Assembly (NCBI GenBank): GCA_009845835.1
Contig: VXYV01000049.1
Coordinates: 1 to 33,721, forward strand
DNA from: Gammaproteobacteria bacterium
Lineage (GTDB): Bacteria > Pseudomonadota > Gammaproteobacteria > Pseudomonadales > Azotimanducaceae
Length of the DNA: 33,721 nt
Direction of reading: 5' to 3'
In this document: in pieces, positions 16,367 to 24,046 of the stretch
Numbering within the stretch: the first letter of the stretch is position 1
How the letters are laid out: each line of letters begins with the position of its first letter
The notes under the pieces: generated by a model
Told to the model about the DNA's origin: nothing
Database searches by the model: none
What the model saw: the letters and a program-made list of their open reading frames with translations, nothing else
Made by a program: the position numbers and the translations under genes

Positions 16367-17647
16367 TCAACTCGATCGCTCTGAGTAAACGGGGTATCTC
16401 CTACACATTTCAAGCACTTTCATCCCCACTGAAGCAATCAATTCGTCGTTTGTAGGGTCATCAAGAATGTCGCAAATCCAACTCGCGACGAGGGAACATT
16501 CTTGTTTACCAAAACCACGCCGCGTCACGGCCGCAGAGCCAATTCTTAAACGATTTGGAACTGCAGGTGAGCGACGGTCTGCTTGTGACCTAATCTTGTT
16601 AATACTGATATGTGCTCGAATTAGAGATTCATACGCAAGCTCGCTAGGGTAGTCGGTGTCACTTAGTTTTACCAAAAACATGTGGATATCCGTACCTCCG
16701 GAAATTACGTTATAACCGCGGTTGCTAAAACGTTGAGCCATCGAACGTGCGTTCGCCACTACTCCAACTTGATAGTCTCGAAATTCTGTGCTAGCAGCTT
16801 CCTTGAAGCAGACGGCTTTCGCTGCTATGACGTGCATCAAAGGACCACCTTGTATTCCGGGGAACAAAGCAGAATTGAGTTTGCGCTGGATTTCGGAGTT
16901 TGAACGCGCCAAGATCATACCTCCTCGCGGTCCAGCAAGAGTCTTATGTGTAGTGGAAGTGACGACGTCAGAGTGAGGAACTGGATTGGGATAAATACCC
17001 GCGGCAACCAAACCTGCTACATGTGCCATATCCACCATTAAATAGGCTCCGACGGAGTCAGCAATTTCGCGGAACTTAACCCAGTCTAATTCACGGCTAT
17101 ACGCGGAAAACCCAGCCACCAAGATTTTTGGTTTGTGTGCTTGTGCTTGTGCGAAAACTTCATCGTAATCGACTAAACTGTTGTCGGCTCGAACACCGTA
17201 GTGGACACAACGGTAGATTCTTCCCGAAAAATTCAATGGAGAACCATGCGTAGTATGACCTCCTTGAGTTGAGTTCATACCGAGTATTACATCGTTGGGT
17301 TCGAGCAGTGCTAGGTAGACTGCCGCATTTGCTTGACTACCGGAATGCGGTTGTACATTTGCGTAGTTGGCGCCGAAGAGTCGTTTTGCTCTTTCAATGG
17401 CTAAGAGTTCAATCTGATCAACAAAGTCACAACCACCGTAGTACCGTTTACCGGGATAGCCTTCGGCATACTTATTTGTCATCACACAACCTTGTGCTTC
17501 GAGTACTGCTGGAGAAGCATAGTTTTCCGAGGCAGAAAGTTCGATATGACATTCCTGTCGGCGATTCTCGGCTCGAATCGCCTCCCAAACGTCCGGATCT
17601 ACATCACTTAATGGAACTTGAGCAAACACAGGTTGAAATTGAATCAA
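16367..17647 (-). CDS. Serine hydroxymethyltransferase-like PLP enzyme with altered folate site
   Basis: A 426-residue fold-type I PLP enzyme that aligns without gaps over most of its length to E. coli GlyA as I remember it. PLP and aldol residues are kept: [32 protein letters not shown], the lysine in [12 protein letters not shown], and RIGS (Arg363 of GlyA). Positions that touch tetrahydrofolate in GlyA are changed: Leu121 to Ser, His123 to Gln, Leu127 to Thr ([11 protein letters not shown]) and Asn347 to Ile (INKIRSQAD). It may be a folate-independent aldolase or act on another substrate. The frame opens at TTG 17647; GTG 17629 is an alternative, and neither has a clear ribosome-binding site. 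It is divergent from the RiPP precursor gene, 210 bp away, and not a linked housekeeping copy. Confidence 0.88.
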   Translation of the reverse strand: MIQFQPVFAQVPLSDVDPDVWEAIRAENRRQECHIELSASENYASPAVLEAQGCVMTNKYAEGYPGKRYYGGCDFVDQIELLAIERAKRLFGANYANVQPHSGSQANAAVYLALLEPNDVILGMNSTQGGHTTHGSPLNFSGRIYRCVHYGVRADNSLVDYDEVFAQAQAHKPKILVAGFSAYSRELDWVKFREIADSVGAYLMVDMAHVAGLVAAGIYPNPVPHSDVVTSTTHKTLAGPRGGMILARSNSEIQRKLNSALFPGIQGGPLMHVIAAKAVCFKEAASTEFRDYQVGVVANARSMAQRFSNRGYNVISGGTDIHMFLVKLSDTDYPSELAYESLIRAHISINKIRSQADRRSPAVPNRLRIGSAAVTRRGFGKQECSLVASWICDILDDPTNDELIASVGMKVLEMCRRYPVYSERSS

Positions 17648-17821
17648 AAGTAGGAGAAAAACATTTTAAACTCCCTAGATCATCGAATAGTAGAAATTCA
17701 TTCCTCATATGTAGGCCATACTAATAATGAGGCTGGGATTTGGGGCAAGGATTAGACGAATCCTACGGCTTGTGTGTCTGCAAAAGAAATGCAATTGGTG
17801 TCAGTTAAGTCCGACAGTTTA

Positions 17822-17827
17822 TATAAT
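17822..17827 (+). promoter_or_regulatory. Candidate -10 box of the RiPP precursor gene
   Basis: TATAAT lies 30 bases before the precursor ATG. No good -35 element is found at the usual spacing (TTGGTG at 17795 is 21 bases away), so an activator may be needed. The call is tentative. Confidence 0.35.
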
Positions 17828-17857
17828 TAAGTTTTTCAATCTACCAAAAGGTGCTTC

Positions 17858-18082
17858 ATGGAAGATCAAAAATTACAACGCCTCCGTGAGAAGTTGGGAA
17901 TCTCCAACCAAGAACATGAGGAAATGACCGAAAGCGGCCTCGGTGTAAATTTGCAGAATAAGGTCTCCGATCATGCCGATGCTGGTGGAAATTTTGTCTC
18001 GGCTCCACCGGGAACAGAATCAGTAGCAGCAGGCGGCAATTTCGTATCTGCTCCCCCGGGTACCCAATCGGTTAAGAACTAA
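17858..18082 (+). CDS. Probable RiPP precursor with two 16-residue core repeats
   Basis: A 74-residue peptide with AAGGTG six bases before its ATG. Residues 1-40 form a charged, Gln/Glu-rich leader (MEDQKLQRLREKLG...). Two nearly identical units follow: AGGNFVSAPPGTESVA (42-57) and AGGNFVSAPPGTQSVK (58-73). Each contains Phe-Val-Ser, the kind of aromatic-X-X triplet that radical SAM cyclophane synthases crosslink, and there is no cysteine, which argues against lanthipeptide or sactipeptide chemistry. A radical SAM/SPASM enzyme follows on the same strand. Core repeats in the peptide plus maturation genes make a precursor role likely; the product and its activity are unknown. Confidence 0.8.
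   Translation: MEDQKLQRLREKLGISNQEHEEMTESGLGVNLQNKVSDHADAGGNFVSAPPGTESVAAGGNFVSAPPGTQSVKN
17981..18076 (+). repeat. Two tandem 48-bp units coding the core repeats
   Basis: 17981-18028 and 18029-18076 encode the two 16-residue units. Protein identity is 14 of 16 while many third codon positions differ (for example AATTTTGTCTCGGCT against AATTTCGTATCTGCT), so selection acts on the peptide sequence rather than reflecting a fresh DNA duplication. Confidence 0.85.
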
Positions 18083-18231
18083 TCTAGTAAACTGTACGGA
18101 ATCGACTACTGTCGTTAAACGATTAACTCAAGGATTAATCGACACCTACGAAAGTTGCAGATTTAAGAACCGATAAATGTTGGTGATAGATTTCTATGAC
18201 CAGCGGATGATAGCGGTTAGTTTTCTTCCAA

Positions 18232-18260
18232 TCCCATTGATGCCAGCGGCATTGATGGGA
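18232..18260 (+). promoter_or_regulatory. Strong RNA hairpin between precursor and maturase genes
   Basis: TCCCATTGATGCC (18232-18244) pairs over 13 positions with GGCATTGATGGGA (18248-18260) when two G-U wobbles are allowed, closing a 3-base loop. It lies in the 263-bp gap before the radical SAM gene and has no U-tract. It could be an attenuator or mRNA-stability element that keeps precursor mRNA above maturase mRNA. The rest of the gap holds no gene. Confidence 0.5.
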
Positions 18261-18345
18261 AGTATTTAGTACTCGTTCCGCCACGCAGCACTAATTGAAG
18301 TTTTTAGGAAATTAACTTCCCGTTATAGCAAGTCATAACTACATC

Positions 18346-19536
18346 GTGCAAGCATCTCAAGCAATAATCTCGTCTGATCGAGTAAAGGTTGACTTTCGCA
18401 ACCTGCATACCATTGCGATTACCCTAAAAGTATCTGAAAGATGCAACCTTGATTGCGACTACTGTTATTTTTTCAATGCTGGAGACGATAGCTATGAAGA
18501 GCATCCGAGTCTCCTGTCACATGACACAGCAAAAATACTTGTACAAAGACTGAAAGAATTCGCCATCGAATACGATTTGAGGAGAATTGTTATTCATTTA
18601 CACGGTGGCGAACCTTTGTTAATGCCGAGACCGCGTTTTGAACGGATCTGCGAAGAATTTAGATCAAATCTTGATCCCATGGTTGACTTAGCACTAACGG
18701 TACAAACTAATGGTAGTCTCATCGACTTGGAATGGATCGAGACGTTTGAGAGGTACGGCATTCAGGTGGGTATTAGCCTTGATGGAGCACAAAAACATAA
18801 CGACTTACACCGTTATGATCATCAAGGTAGATCTTCATACGAAGCAACGGTGCGAGGGTTTAAGTTGTGTCAAGAACACCTAAAACACTCACCCATGATT
18901 CTCTCTGTTATCGATGCTGATTTCAGTGCTAAGGAGATCTATCAGCACTTTCGAGAAGATCTTGGTGCCGAACATTTCGATTTTTTACTCCCCGACTTAA
19001 ATCACGACAACTTTGACGGAAACGCTGAAGCTTATGGTGATTTCCTCATCGATGTATTCGACCAGATGGTTGATGACGATGCGTCGGTACAAGTTAGGAT
19101 CATCGATCACTTTATCGCGCGGATTTATGGCTACGACAATTTCCTCTTCAGTTCGGAGAGGTATAGCCCGGAAAACCTCTTAGTGACAGTTTCGTCAGAT
19201 GGTGGTATGGGACCAGAGGACACCATTCGATCGACCAAGTTTTGGAGTGGATACGATTACAAAGACGTAAAAACTTCTAGTATTGGAGAAGTTCTTCAAG
19301 ACCCCATACTGCAGGATTTCGTTTATGGTAAGAATACACCTGCAACAGCGTGCGAGGATTGTTGTTGGCGAGACGTCTGCGGTAGTGGTCAGCCTGAACA
19401 CCGATACGGGAGTGTCAATGGTTTTGATAATCCATCGGTCTACTGCGAGGGCTTAGACAAGTTCTACACTCATGTTTTAAGACATTTGGCGCTCAAAGGC
19501 GAGCCGTTGTCGAAACTTGGCGCGGCACTAGTCTAA
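18346..19536 (+). CDS. Radical SAM/SPASM peptide maturase
   Basis: A 396-residue enzyme with CNLDCDYC (Cys33, 37, 40) for the SAM-binding 4Fe-4S cluster, GGEP at 87-90, and a C-terminal SPASM-type Cys set: Cys336, Cys339, Cys340, Cys345 and Cys367 in the contexts CEDCCWRDVCGSG and NGFDNPSVYC. The HRY...GFDNPSVYC ending is typical of maturases of the FxsB/XyeB/GrrM kind that modify ribosomal peptides. The likely substrate is the repeat peptide encoded upstream, with carbon-carbon crosslinking at Phe-Val-Ser as one possibility. The start is GTG 18346 without a clear ribosome-binding site; no in-frame alternative upstream is better. A candidate oxygenase gene follows after 69 bp. Confidence 0.9.
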   Translation: MQASQAIISSDRVKVDFRNLHTIAITLKVSERCNLDCDYCYFFNAGDDSYEEHPSLLSHDTAKILVQRLKEFAIEYDLRRIVIHLHGGEPLLMPRPRFERICEEFRSNLDPMVDLALTVQTNGSLIDLEWIETFERYGIQVGISLDGAQKHNDLHRYDHQGRSSYEATVRGFKLCQEHLKHSPMILSVIDADFSAKEIYQHFREDLGAEHFDFLLPDLNHDNFDGNAEAYGDFLIDVFDQMVDDDASVQVRIIDHFIARIYGYDNFLFSSERYSPENLLVTVSSDGGMGPEDTIRSTKFWSGYDYKDVKTSSIGEVLQDPILQDFVYGKNTPATACEDCCWRDVCGSGQPEHRYGSVNGFDNPSVYCEGLDKFYTHVLRHLALKGEPLSKLGAALV

Positions 19537-19605
19537 ATAGTTCAAACCTTAGGTTCCGAACATTTAGGAGCAACTTTTTTACAAGACTGGTGGCTCCGAG
19601 ATTAG

Positions 19606-20343
19606 TTGTGCTGTAAGTACCTCACTTCACCAGTGAAAATCTTTCTCGATCCCCGACTGGGATCCGTACATGAATTGATCACCTACAGTGATACGCTTGT
19701 TTCTGTGCACGAGAACTATTCGAATACCGAAGACTACCGTCCAAATGCTAAACTACCAGTTGATTTTCGCAAGTTAGATGAACGTGAGGTTAACCAATAC
19801 ACAGATTCGCTTGACGAACTCTCATTAGACGATGAACTGAATTTTGCTGCGATCTTTCCTTGCGACCCGCAATCTGATCAGACTCTAGATTTCTCACCCT
19901 TTGTGAGTTTATCTCCGATTAACGTTCTCAATCCTTCCGTTGACCACGCCAATAGTCCGTCGATAACGCTAGACCGAGTATCGGGGTTCAGATTAGGTTT
20001 ACATTTAGATACCTGGGATGAACACGACATAGACTCACGATGGAAGAGTCGAAACCGAATCGTGGTTAATCGGGGTCCCGCTGATCGCTACGTTTATTTG
20101 GTAATGGTTCCCATTGAAGAAATGGCACAGAGTATCGGGCAATTGAAAGACATACATCCCTGTGAGGTTGCTGACACGTACTTAGCGCGAGCAGAAACTC
20201 CTATCCCAACGTTGCGCCTATTGCAACGACCAGACGTCGCGTATGTGATTAGCACCGAACGTATCGTCCACGATGCTTGTGTGTGTTCTCGGCTCAACCA
20301 AGCCGAGAGTCGACATTACCTAGGTCACTTTGTCAAACCGTAA
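19606..20343 (+). CDS. Putative 2-oxoglutarate/Fe(II)-type enzyme of the RiPP locus
   Basis: A 245-residue protein with no signal peptide. His133-x-Asp135 in GLHLDTWDEH and His222 in STERIVHDAC, 87 residues later, have the spacing of an HxD...H iron-binding triad. The words SRNRIVVNRGPADRYVYLV and LGHF near the C-terminus fit proteins I recall beside radical SAM RiPP enzymes. A second tailoring step on the repeat peptide, such as hydroxylation, is plausible. The frame starts at TTG 19606; GTG 19633 is an alternative that removes Cys2 and Cys3. Neither start has a strong ribosome-binding site. A general unknown protein cannot be excluded. Confidence 0.65.
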   Translation: MCCKYLTSPVKIFLDPRLGSVHELITYSDTLVSVHENYSNTEDYRPNAKLPVDFRKLDEREVNQYTDSLDELSLDDELNFAAIFPCDPQSDQTLDFSPFVSLSPINVLNPSVDHANSPSITLDRVSGFRLGLHLDTWDEHDIDSRWKSRNRIVVNRGPADRYVYLVMVPIEEMAQSIGQLKDIHPCEVADTYLARAETPIPTLRLLQRPDVAYVISTERIVHDACVCSRLNQAESRHYLGHFVKP

Positions 20344-20352
20344 TTCACCGAT

Positions 20353-20417
20353 GCCGAAATCGGCAAGTACCGAAAGAGTCACTACTTGTAAGTAGTGCCC
20401 AACTTGCTAGCAAGTTG
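20353..20417. terminator. Three consecutive palindromes between convergent genes
   Basis: GCCGAAATCGGC (20353-20364), ACTACTTGTAAGTAGT (20381-20396) and CAACTTGCTAGCAAGTTG (20400-20417) are each perfect inverted repeats. They lie where the RiPP operon meets the minus-strand YciI gene. A bidirectional transcription stop or boundary element is likely; no long U-tract is present. Confidence 0.5.
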
Positions 20418-20457
20418 AGCTGGGTATAGTTGTGAGTTTTACAATCAGCTAGGATTA

Positions 20458-20757
20458 CTAGTCGGGTCGACCCGTTCTCCAATCCCACATTCGGATTTGA
20501 ACGTCCGAAAGTGTACCTGCTTTGCAGTACGAACTATCATCAACGAACGCACGTACAGCGTCCAATGAAGGTGCTTCGACAATGAGTAAGAAACCATCAG
20601 CCGTATCAAAGTCACGTTCGTGAGTCGGACCTGCGTTATGAACAACAACATCTGGATGATCGGGATGATTGCGCAAGAAATCAGCAAAGGCTAACTGCTC
20701 GTCACTACCAGTCTTGACACGGCCAGGTTTATGTGAGGTATTAACAATAAAAAACAT
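20458..20757 (-). CDS. YciI-like protein
   Basis: A 99-residue protein of the YCII superfamily, small ferredoxin-like alpha/beta proteins of mostly unknown role. The family-specific end is clear: YCKAGTLSDVQIRMWDW, preceded by DGFLLIVEAPSLDAVRAFVD and an AGP turn. His and Asp residues of the proposed active site (for example Asp74 and the HNAGP histidine) are present, but catalysis is unproven for the family. It lies 37 bp after the permease gene on the same strand and may be cotranscribed. Confidence 0.85.
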   Translation of the reverse strand: MFFIVNTSHKPGRVKTGSDEQLAFADFLRNHPDHPDVVVHNAGPTHERDFDTADGFLLIVEAPSLDAVRAFVDDSSYCKAGTLSDVQIRMWDWRTGRPD

Positions 20758-20794
20758 ATAGGGAGTCTTTAAATTTGATTACAAAATTCATATT

Positions 20795-22579
20795 TTACTC
20801 CGTGCTTGGCATGTGTTTTCTATCCATGCGAACGGTAACAATATCAGTTTCGTAATACTGTTGGTGCCGAACTGAAGAAGCCAAGTGTCGCAGGAGTCGT
20901 AAGGAAATGTCCTGTTCAATCATCGCGGCTGCATTCGCTTCACCTAGAATTGCAATCCGATCCTGAATGTTGTCTACACCTTTACCAGACACGAACTCTA
21001 AGACCACACCTCGGTCCTCGTTATGTACGGTTAACTGCAAACGTCTTCCCTTGTCAGTCCCTAGTTCATCTTTTCGAAGCATAGTTAACCAAACTTCCTC
21101 GCAGACAGCATTGACTCGCTCCACCATTTGAAGATCCCAACCTGTTTTAGATGCAAGTGAATCGATGAATTCGCCTATCTGCCGCAAGGCAGAAGCATTG
21201 AATCCTACTTCTTTTCTGTGTCGGCGTGGTTTTGTGAGTTCTAGTAAGAGGGTTAAAACAATGGCAACAATTCCGCCGGCGAGCATCCCATTTTGTAGGA
21301 GCGCATGTAATAATTCAGGGACTTGATCGATCACTATTGTCTGTGTCTGAAATGCCACCCCAGCCCAGAAGGAAACTCCGACAATCAGTCCTTTACGATA
21401 ATCAATTTTGTCCTGCAATATCACCCGTACCCCGATCACAAAAATCGTAGCCATCGTGACTGTGATAAAGGCTGCGACCACCGGACCCGGGATTGCCAAT
21501 ATCACCGCGAGAGCTTTTGGAAATAAAGCTAGCAAGATTAGTAGTATTCCTAGGGTGATGCCGATACGCCTAGAGCTCACTCCGCTGATTTCGACCATGG
21601 ATGCGCCAGCTGGTCGAAAGCCAAGTGGCATTGTGCACGCGAGACCCGACAACAAGTTACCAAATGCATCTCCGGCGATCGCACCTTGCACAGCGCGAAA
21701 GTCTACTGCTTTTTTGTCCTCATAAGAAACTTGTTGAATCCCAACTGCACCACTAATGGTTTGCATGGTACACACTAAGGCAACCAAGACGAATGCAGGA
21801 AGCAATACCCAAAACTCAGATTTGAATTGCAGATCCAAGAAAACAGCTTCAAATTTCGGTAAACCAATCCAAGCAGCGTTAGCGACACGTTCAATGTCGT
21901 ATAGACCAAACAAACTGCCGATGATTGAGCCGAGCACGATTCCGACAATAGGTCCCCAAAACCTCATGACATTTTTTCCAACCATTGTGATACCAACTAT
22001 GAGAATCATGGTGGCGAACGCACTAATACCGGCGCCAATGAGCGAGAAATCTTCCAAACCAAAGTTAGATTGGTCGAATAGCACCGGCATAATCGTGATT
22101 GGCGTGAGCATGAGAACAGTACCAGTTACGGTCGGACTCAACATGCGGCGTAAGAAAGAAAGGTGGGTGGATAGTAAGAATTCAACTAATGCGAGACACA
22201 CTACCAAGGTTGCTAGCAATGCAGGACCTCCTGCAGACAGAGCTGCAATACTAACGGCAATGGCAGCTATAGCTGGTCCAACAGCAAGAATGTAACCTGC
22301 CCCGATTCGACTAATCCGTCGCGCTTGAATGATTGCCGTGATTCCAGAAATAGCAACTGAAGCAAACACAGCCCACTGTAAAACTGCTTCTGGTTGACCC
22401 GCGGCGCGAAAGACGACGGTAGGAATCATGATCACACCCGGTAGCACAAGGCAGGCAATTTGTGCGGCAACTCCAACGTTTACAGAAATAGGGGTTGCCG
22501 CATCTGGATGACGATTGAAACGAGAGTTGTCGTTTGATTCTTTGAGCTTCATTGCTTTACGACTAGGACAGCACTGCAC
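20795..22579 (-). CDS. NCS2-type permease fused to an anti-sigma-kinase-like domain
   Basis: A 594-residue protein. Residues 30-440 form a nucleobase-cation-symporter-2-like membrane domain with about 12-14 helices, including GAGISAFATMILIVG, the VGIQQVSYEDKKAVDFRAVQ loop and GFRPAGASMVEISGVSSRRIG. The substrate could be xanthine, uracil or another small anion. Residues 450-590 are cytoplasmic and resemble an RsbW-type HATPase: ERVNAVCEEVWLTML (N-box region), LTVHNEDRGVVLEFVSGKG, and a closing SLRLLRHLASSVRHQQYYET. The glycine-rich ATP loops are reduced, so it may bind rather than phosphorylate. GTG 22579 or ATG 22552 may be the start. A palindromic site lies 50-85 bp upstream. Confidence 0.88.
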   Translation of the reverse strand: MQCCPSRKAMKLKESNDNSRFNRHPDAATPISVNVGVAAQIACLVLPGVIMIPTVVFRAAGQPEAVLQWAVFASVAISGITAIIQARRISRIGAGYILAVGPAIAAIAVSIAALSAGGPALLATLVVCLALVEFLLSTHLSFLRRMLSPTVTGTVLMLTPITIMPVLFDQSNFGLEDFSLIGAGISAFATMILIVGITMVGKNVMRFWGPIVGIVLGSIIGSLFGLYDIERVANAAWIGLPKFEAVFLDLQFKSEFWVLLPAFVLVALVCTMQTISGAVGIQQVSYEDKKAVDFRAVQGAIAGDAFGNLLSGLACTMPLGFRPAGASMVEISGVSSRRIGITLGILLILLALFPKALAVILAIPGPVVAAFITVTMATIFVIGVRVILQDKIDYRKGLIVGVSFWAGVAFQTQTIVIDQVPELLHALLQNGMLAGGIVAIVLTLLLELTKPRRHRKEVGFNASALRQIGEFIDSLASKTGWDLQMVERVNAVCEEVWLTMLRKDELGTDKGRRLQLTVHNEDRGVVLEFVSGKGVDNIQDRIAILGEANAAAMIEQDISLRLLRHLASSVRHQQYYETDIVTVRMDRKHMPSTE

Positions 22580-22625
22580 CTAGCTAGTATTGTGAAATGA
22601 ATTATCTCGACGAAAAAGCTAAAGT

Positions 22626-22664
22626 TTGTTGTATATTTAACAAATTTTGTTCAATATACAACAA
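22626..22664. promoter_or_regulatory. 39-bp palindromic operator-like site upstream of the permease
   Basis: TTGTTGTATATT (22626-22637) is the exact reverse complement of AATATACAACAA (22653-22664), and the 15-base centre TAACAAATTTTGTTC is itself nearly palindromic. The size and AT-rich nested symmetry suit a dimeric or tetrameric repressor. It lies between the permease and MntA genes, both on the minus strand. Confidence 0.55.
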
Positions 22665-22751
22665 TAAACTAGAGGATTCGTCGTCGGGACGAGACAATGT
22701 ACAGAATTTACAAGTTGAATGTAACCTGGTACACTGCAGGCAAATCAAGTA

Positions 22752-23090
22752 CTAAGGACCTTGTTTATCCGTTAAACTTGGAATGAGTACGACATGTCGA
22801 GTTTCGATTTCTTTGTGAAACCGCTCGGGAAGCTTGGACCAGTCCCGGACTTCCACAAAAAAAGGAATCCAGGACTCTCGTAACGCATTTCTCAATCCAG
22901 CCATTTGCATAAACGGAATTTCCGATAAGTCAGGTGCTCTTAAAACCAAATCAAGATCACTGCCGTCATGACTACGACCATTGACACGACTACCATAAGC
23001 CCAAACCTCGACTCCGGGAACATAAAAACGCAACATCGGTTCGAGGATATTGCGATGCTTTTCTGACAAGTGTAATTCTTTAGGCATCAT
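22752..23090 (-). CDS. mntA: MntA-type nucleotidyltransferase antitoxin
   Basis: A minimal nucleotidyltransferase of about 112 residues from ATG 23090 (ATG 23087 has better spacing to AGGAG). YGSRVNGRSHDGSDLDLVLR is an exact GSx10DxD catalytic motif. MntA proteins silence HepT RNase by AMP or oligo-AMP transfer to a tyrosine. The gene overlaps the end of hepT by 11 bases. The conserved downstream acidic position may be Glu in FFVEVRDW. With hepT frameshifted, the antitoxin may now be functionless or the frameshift may be an error. Confidence 0.88.
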   Translation of the reverse strand: MMPKELHLSEKHRNILEPMLRFYVPGVEVWAYGSRVNGRSHDGSDLDLVLRAPDLSEIPFMQMAGLRNALRESWIPFFVEVRDWSKLPERFHKEIETRHVVLIPSLTDKQGP

Positions 23091-23497
23091 TTCTCCTTTC
23101 GATTGTGTCGGCAAGTAATTTAGCGTCTTCAATGAACAAGGGTAACTGTTTCAAAGTGTTTTCTGCGAACTTTTCTCCATACTCATGTGCCGTATCATTA
23201 CGTAGGTCGCGATACCCTAGCCAACGCTCGGTCGATTCTTCATCCATCAAGTCACTGAGATTTGCTTGCCGGAAGAGATCCTTGAAAGTTAGTGAATCAG
23301 CCTTCTTATTGCTAGAGATAAGGTGCAAGGAGTTTACGCATTAACTTGCCACATTGTTCGATCACTACTTCAAACTCTTTGATACATGATGCACGCCTCT
23401 TTTCATATTCAGCTCCTTCCTCTTCGCTAGACTGAAGGACATCGCGCAAGTACTCTTTTAATGCTGCAGTATATCTCTTACACGAAATTACTGACAG
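23080..23497 (-). pseudogene. hepT: HepT-type HEPN toxin, frameshifted
   Basis: The C-terminal frame (23080-23328) has YRDLRNDTAHEYGEKFAENT, the Rx4HxY motif of HepT, and LTFKDLFRQANL before it. The missing N-terminal helices are in another frame between about 23497 and 23312: RRASCIKEFEVVIEQCGKLM then KLLAPYL and TAG. Joining the two gives about 135 residues, the normal HepT length. The break lies at 23312-23330 near CTTATCTCTAGC. No good ATG is found for the N-terminal frame; CTG 23497 or a downstream TTG could have served, so the start is uncertain. HepT cleaves tRNA or mRNA when not modified by MntA. Loss of function by frameshift or sequence error are both possible. Confidence 0.8.
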
Positions 23498-23512
23498 TCC
23501 TTGATTGATCCT

Positions 23513-24046
23513 TTAATATCTCTCAAAATCGCTAGACCAAATGTTTGTTTTCACTAATAAAGCATAGAGATTTATCGACGGTAAGTCGAGAGCGCCTGCG
23601 GCCACGTTAAGAGGTACTTCAGGTGGGGACTTTTTTGTCTCTTCGGTGACTACGATTGGACTGCCCAGTAACTCAGATTCTACCATCAATGCTGTGGCTA
23701 AAACGTATGGATCTGCTTCCTGTCTGTTAAACGGTTTGCTAGTGTCTAAGGTGAGTCGAGCAACGGGATCGTTCATCACCTTCTTCACTTCTTCGAAACA
23801 ATTCCCAAACTTACATCCCTTTTCCTTGTTTTTTCTTGCCCAAATCAAGGGTAGATCGGCTTTTTGTTCTGGGTACTGTTCAAGCTCAACTAACACCTTG
23901 GGTGGATATGTTAGACTGTCATATTTACAAAGTTGGGTTAACTCATCAAAAACTGTTTGTTGATTACTTTGACCTCGGACGAGATGCTTAACTTTGATTA
24001 TTGAAGAGGTGTCAAATACAAATATTTTGCTCGATGGAATATCCAT
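23513..24046 (-). CDS. DUF4411-type PIN-like toxin
   Basis: A 177-residue protein with a PIN-like layout: FVFDTSSIIK at the start, LVELEQ after the first helices, EADPYVLATALMVESELLG with an acidic pair, and IVVTEETKKSP before VPLNVAAGALDLPSINLYAL. These words are typical of DUF4411 proteins. PIN toxins cut RNA using a cluster of Asp/Glu residues. The ATG directly follows the TAG of the Xre-ImmA/IrrE gene, so the two form a two-gene operon, a known toxin-antitoxin pairing. hepT and mntA follow on the same strand. Confidence 0.88.
   Translation of the reverse strand: MDIPSSKIFVFDTSSIIKVKHLVRGQSNQQTVFDELTQLCKYDSLTYPPKVLVELEQYPEQKADLPLIWARKNKEKGCKFGNCFEEVKKVMNDPVARLTLDTSKPFNRQEADPYVLATALMVESELLGSPIVVTEETKKSPPEVPLNVAAGALDLPSINLYALLVKTNIWSSDFERY

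Noticed and set aside
17981..18076. Tandem units as a possible CRISPR or satellite repeat
   Set aside because: Only two units, in frame inside a coding sequence, with third-position differences; they are peptide repeats.
21323..22295. Long plus-strand frames opposite the NCS2-like permease
   Set aside because: Thr/Ala/Pro-rich antisense text typical of shadow frames over membrane-protein genes.
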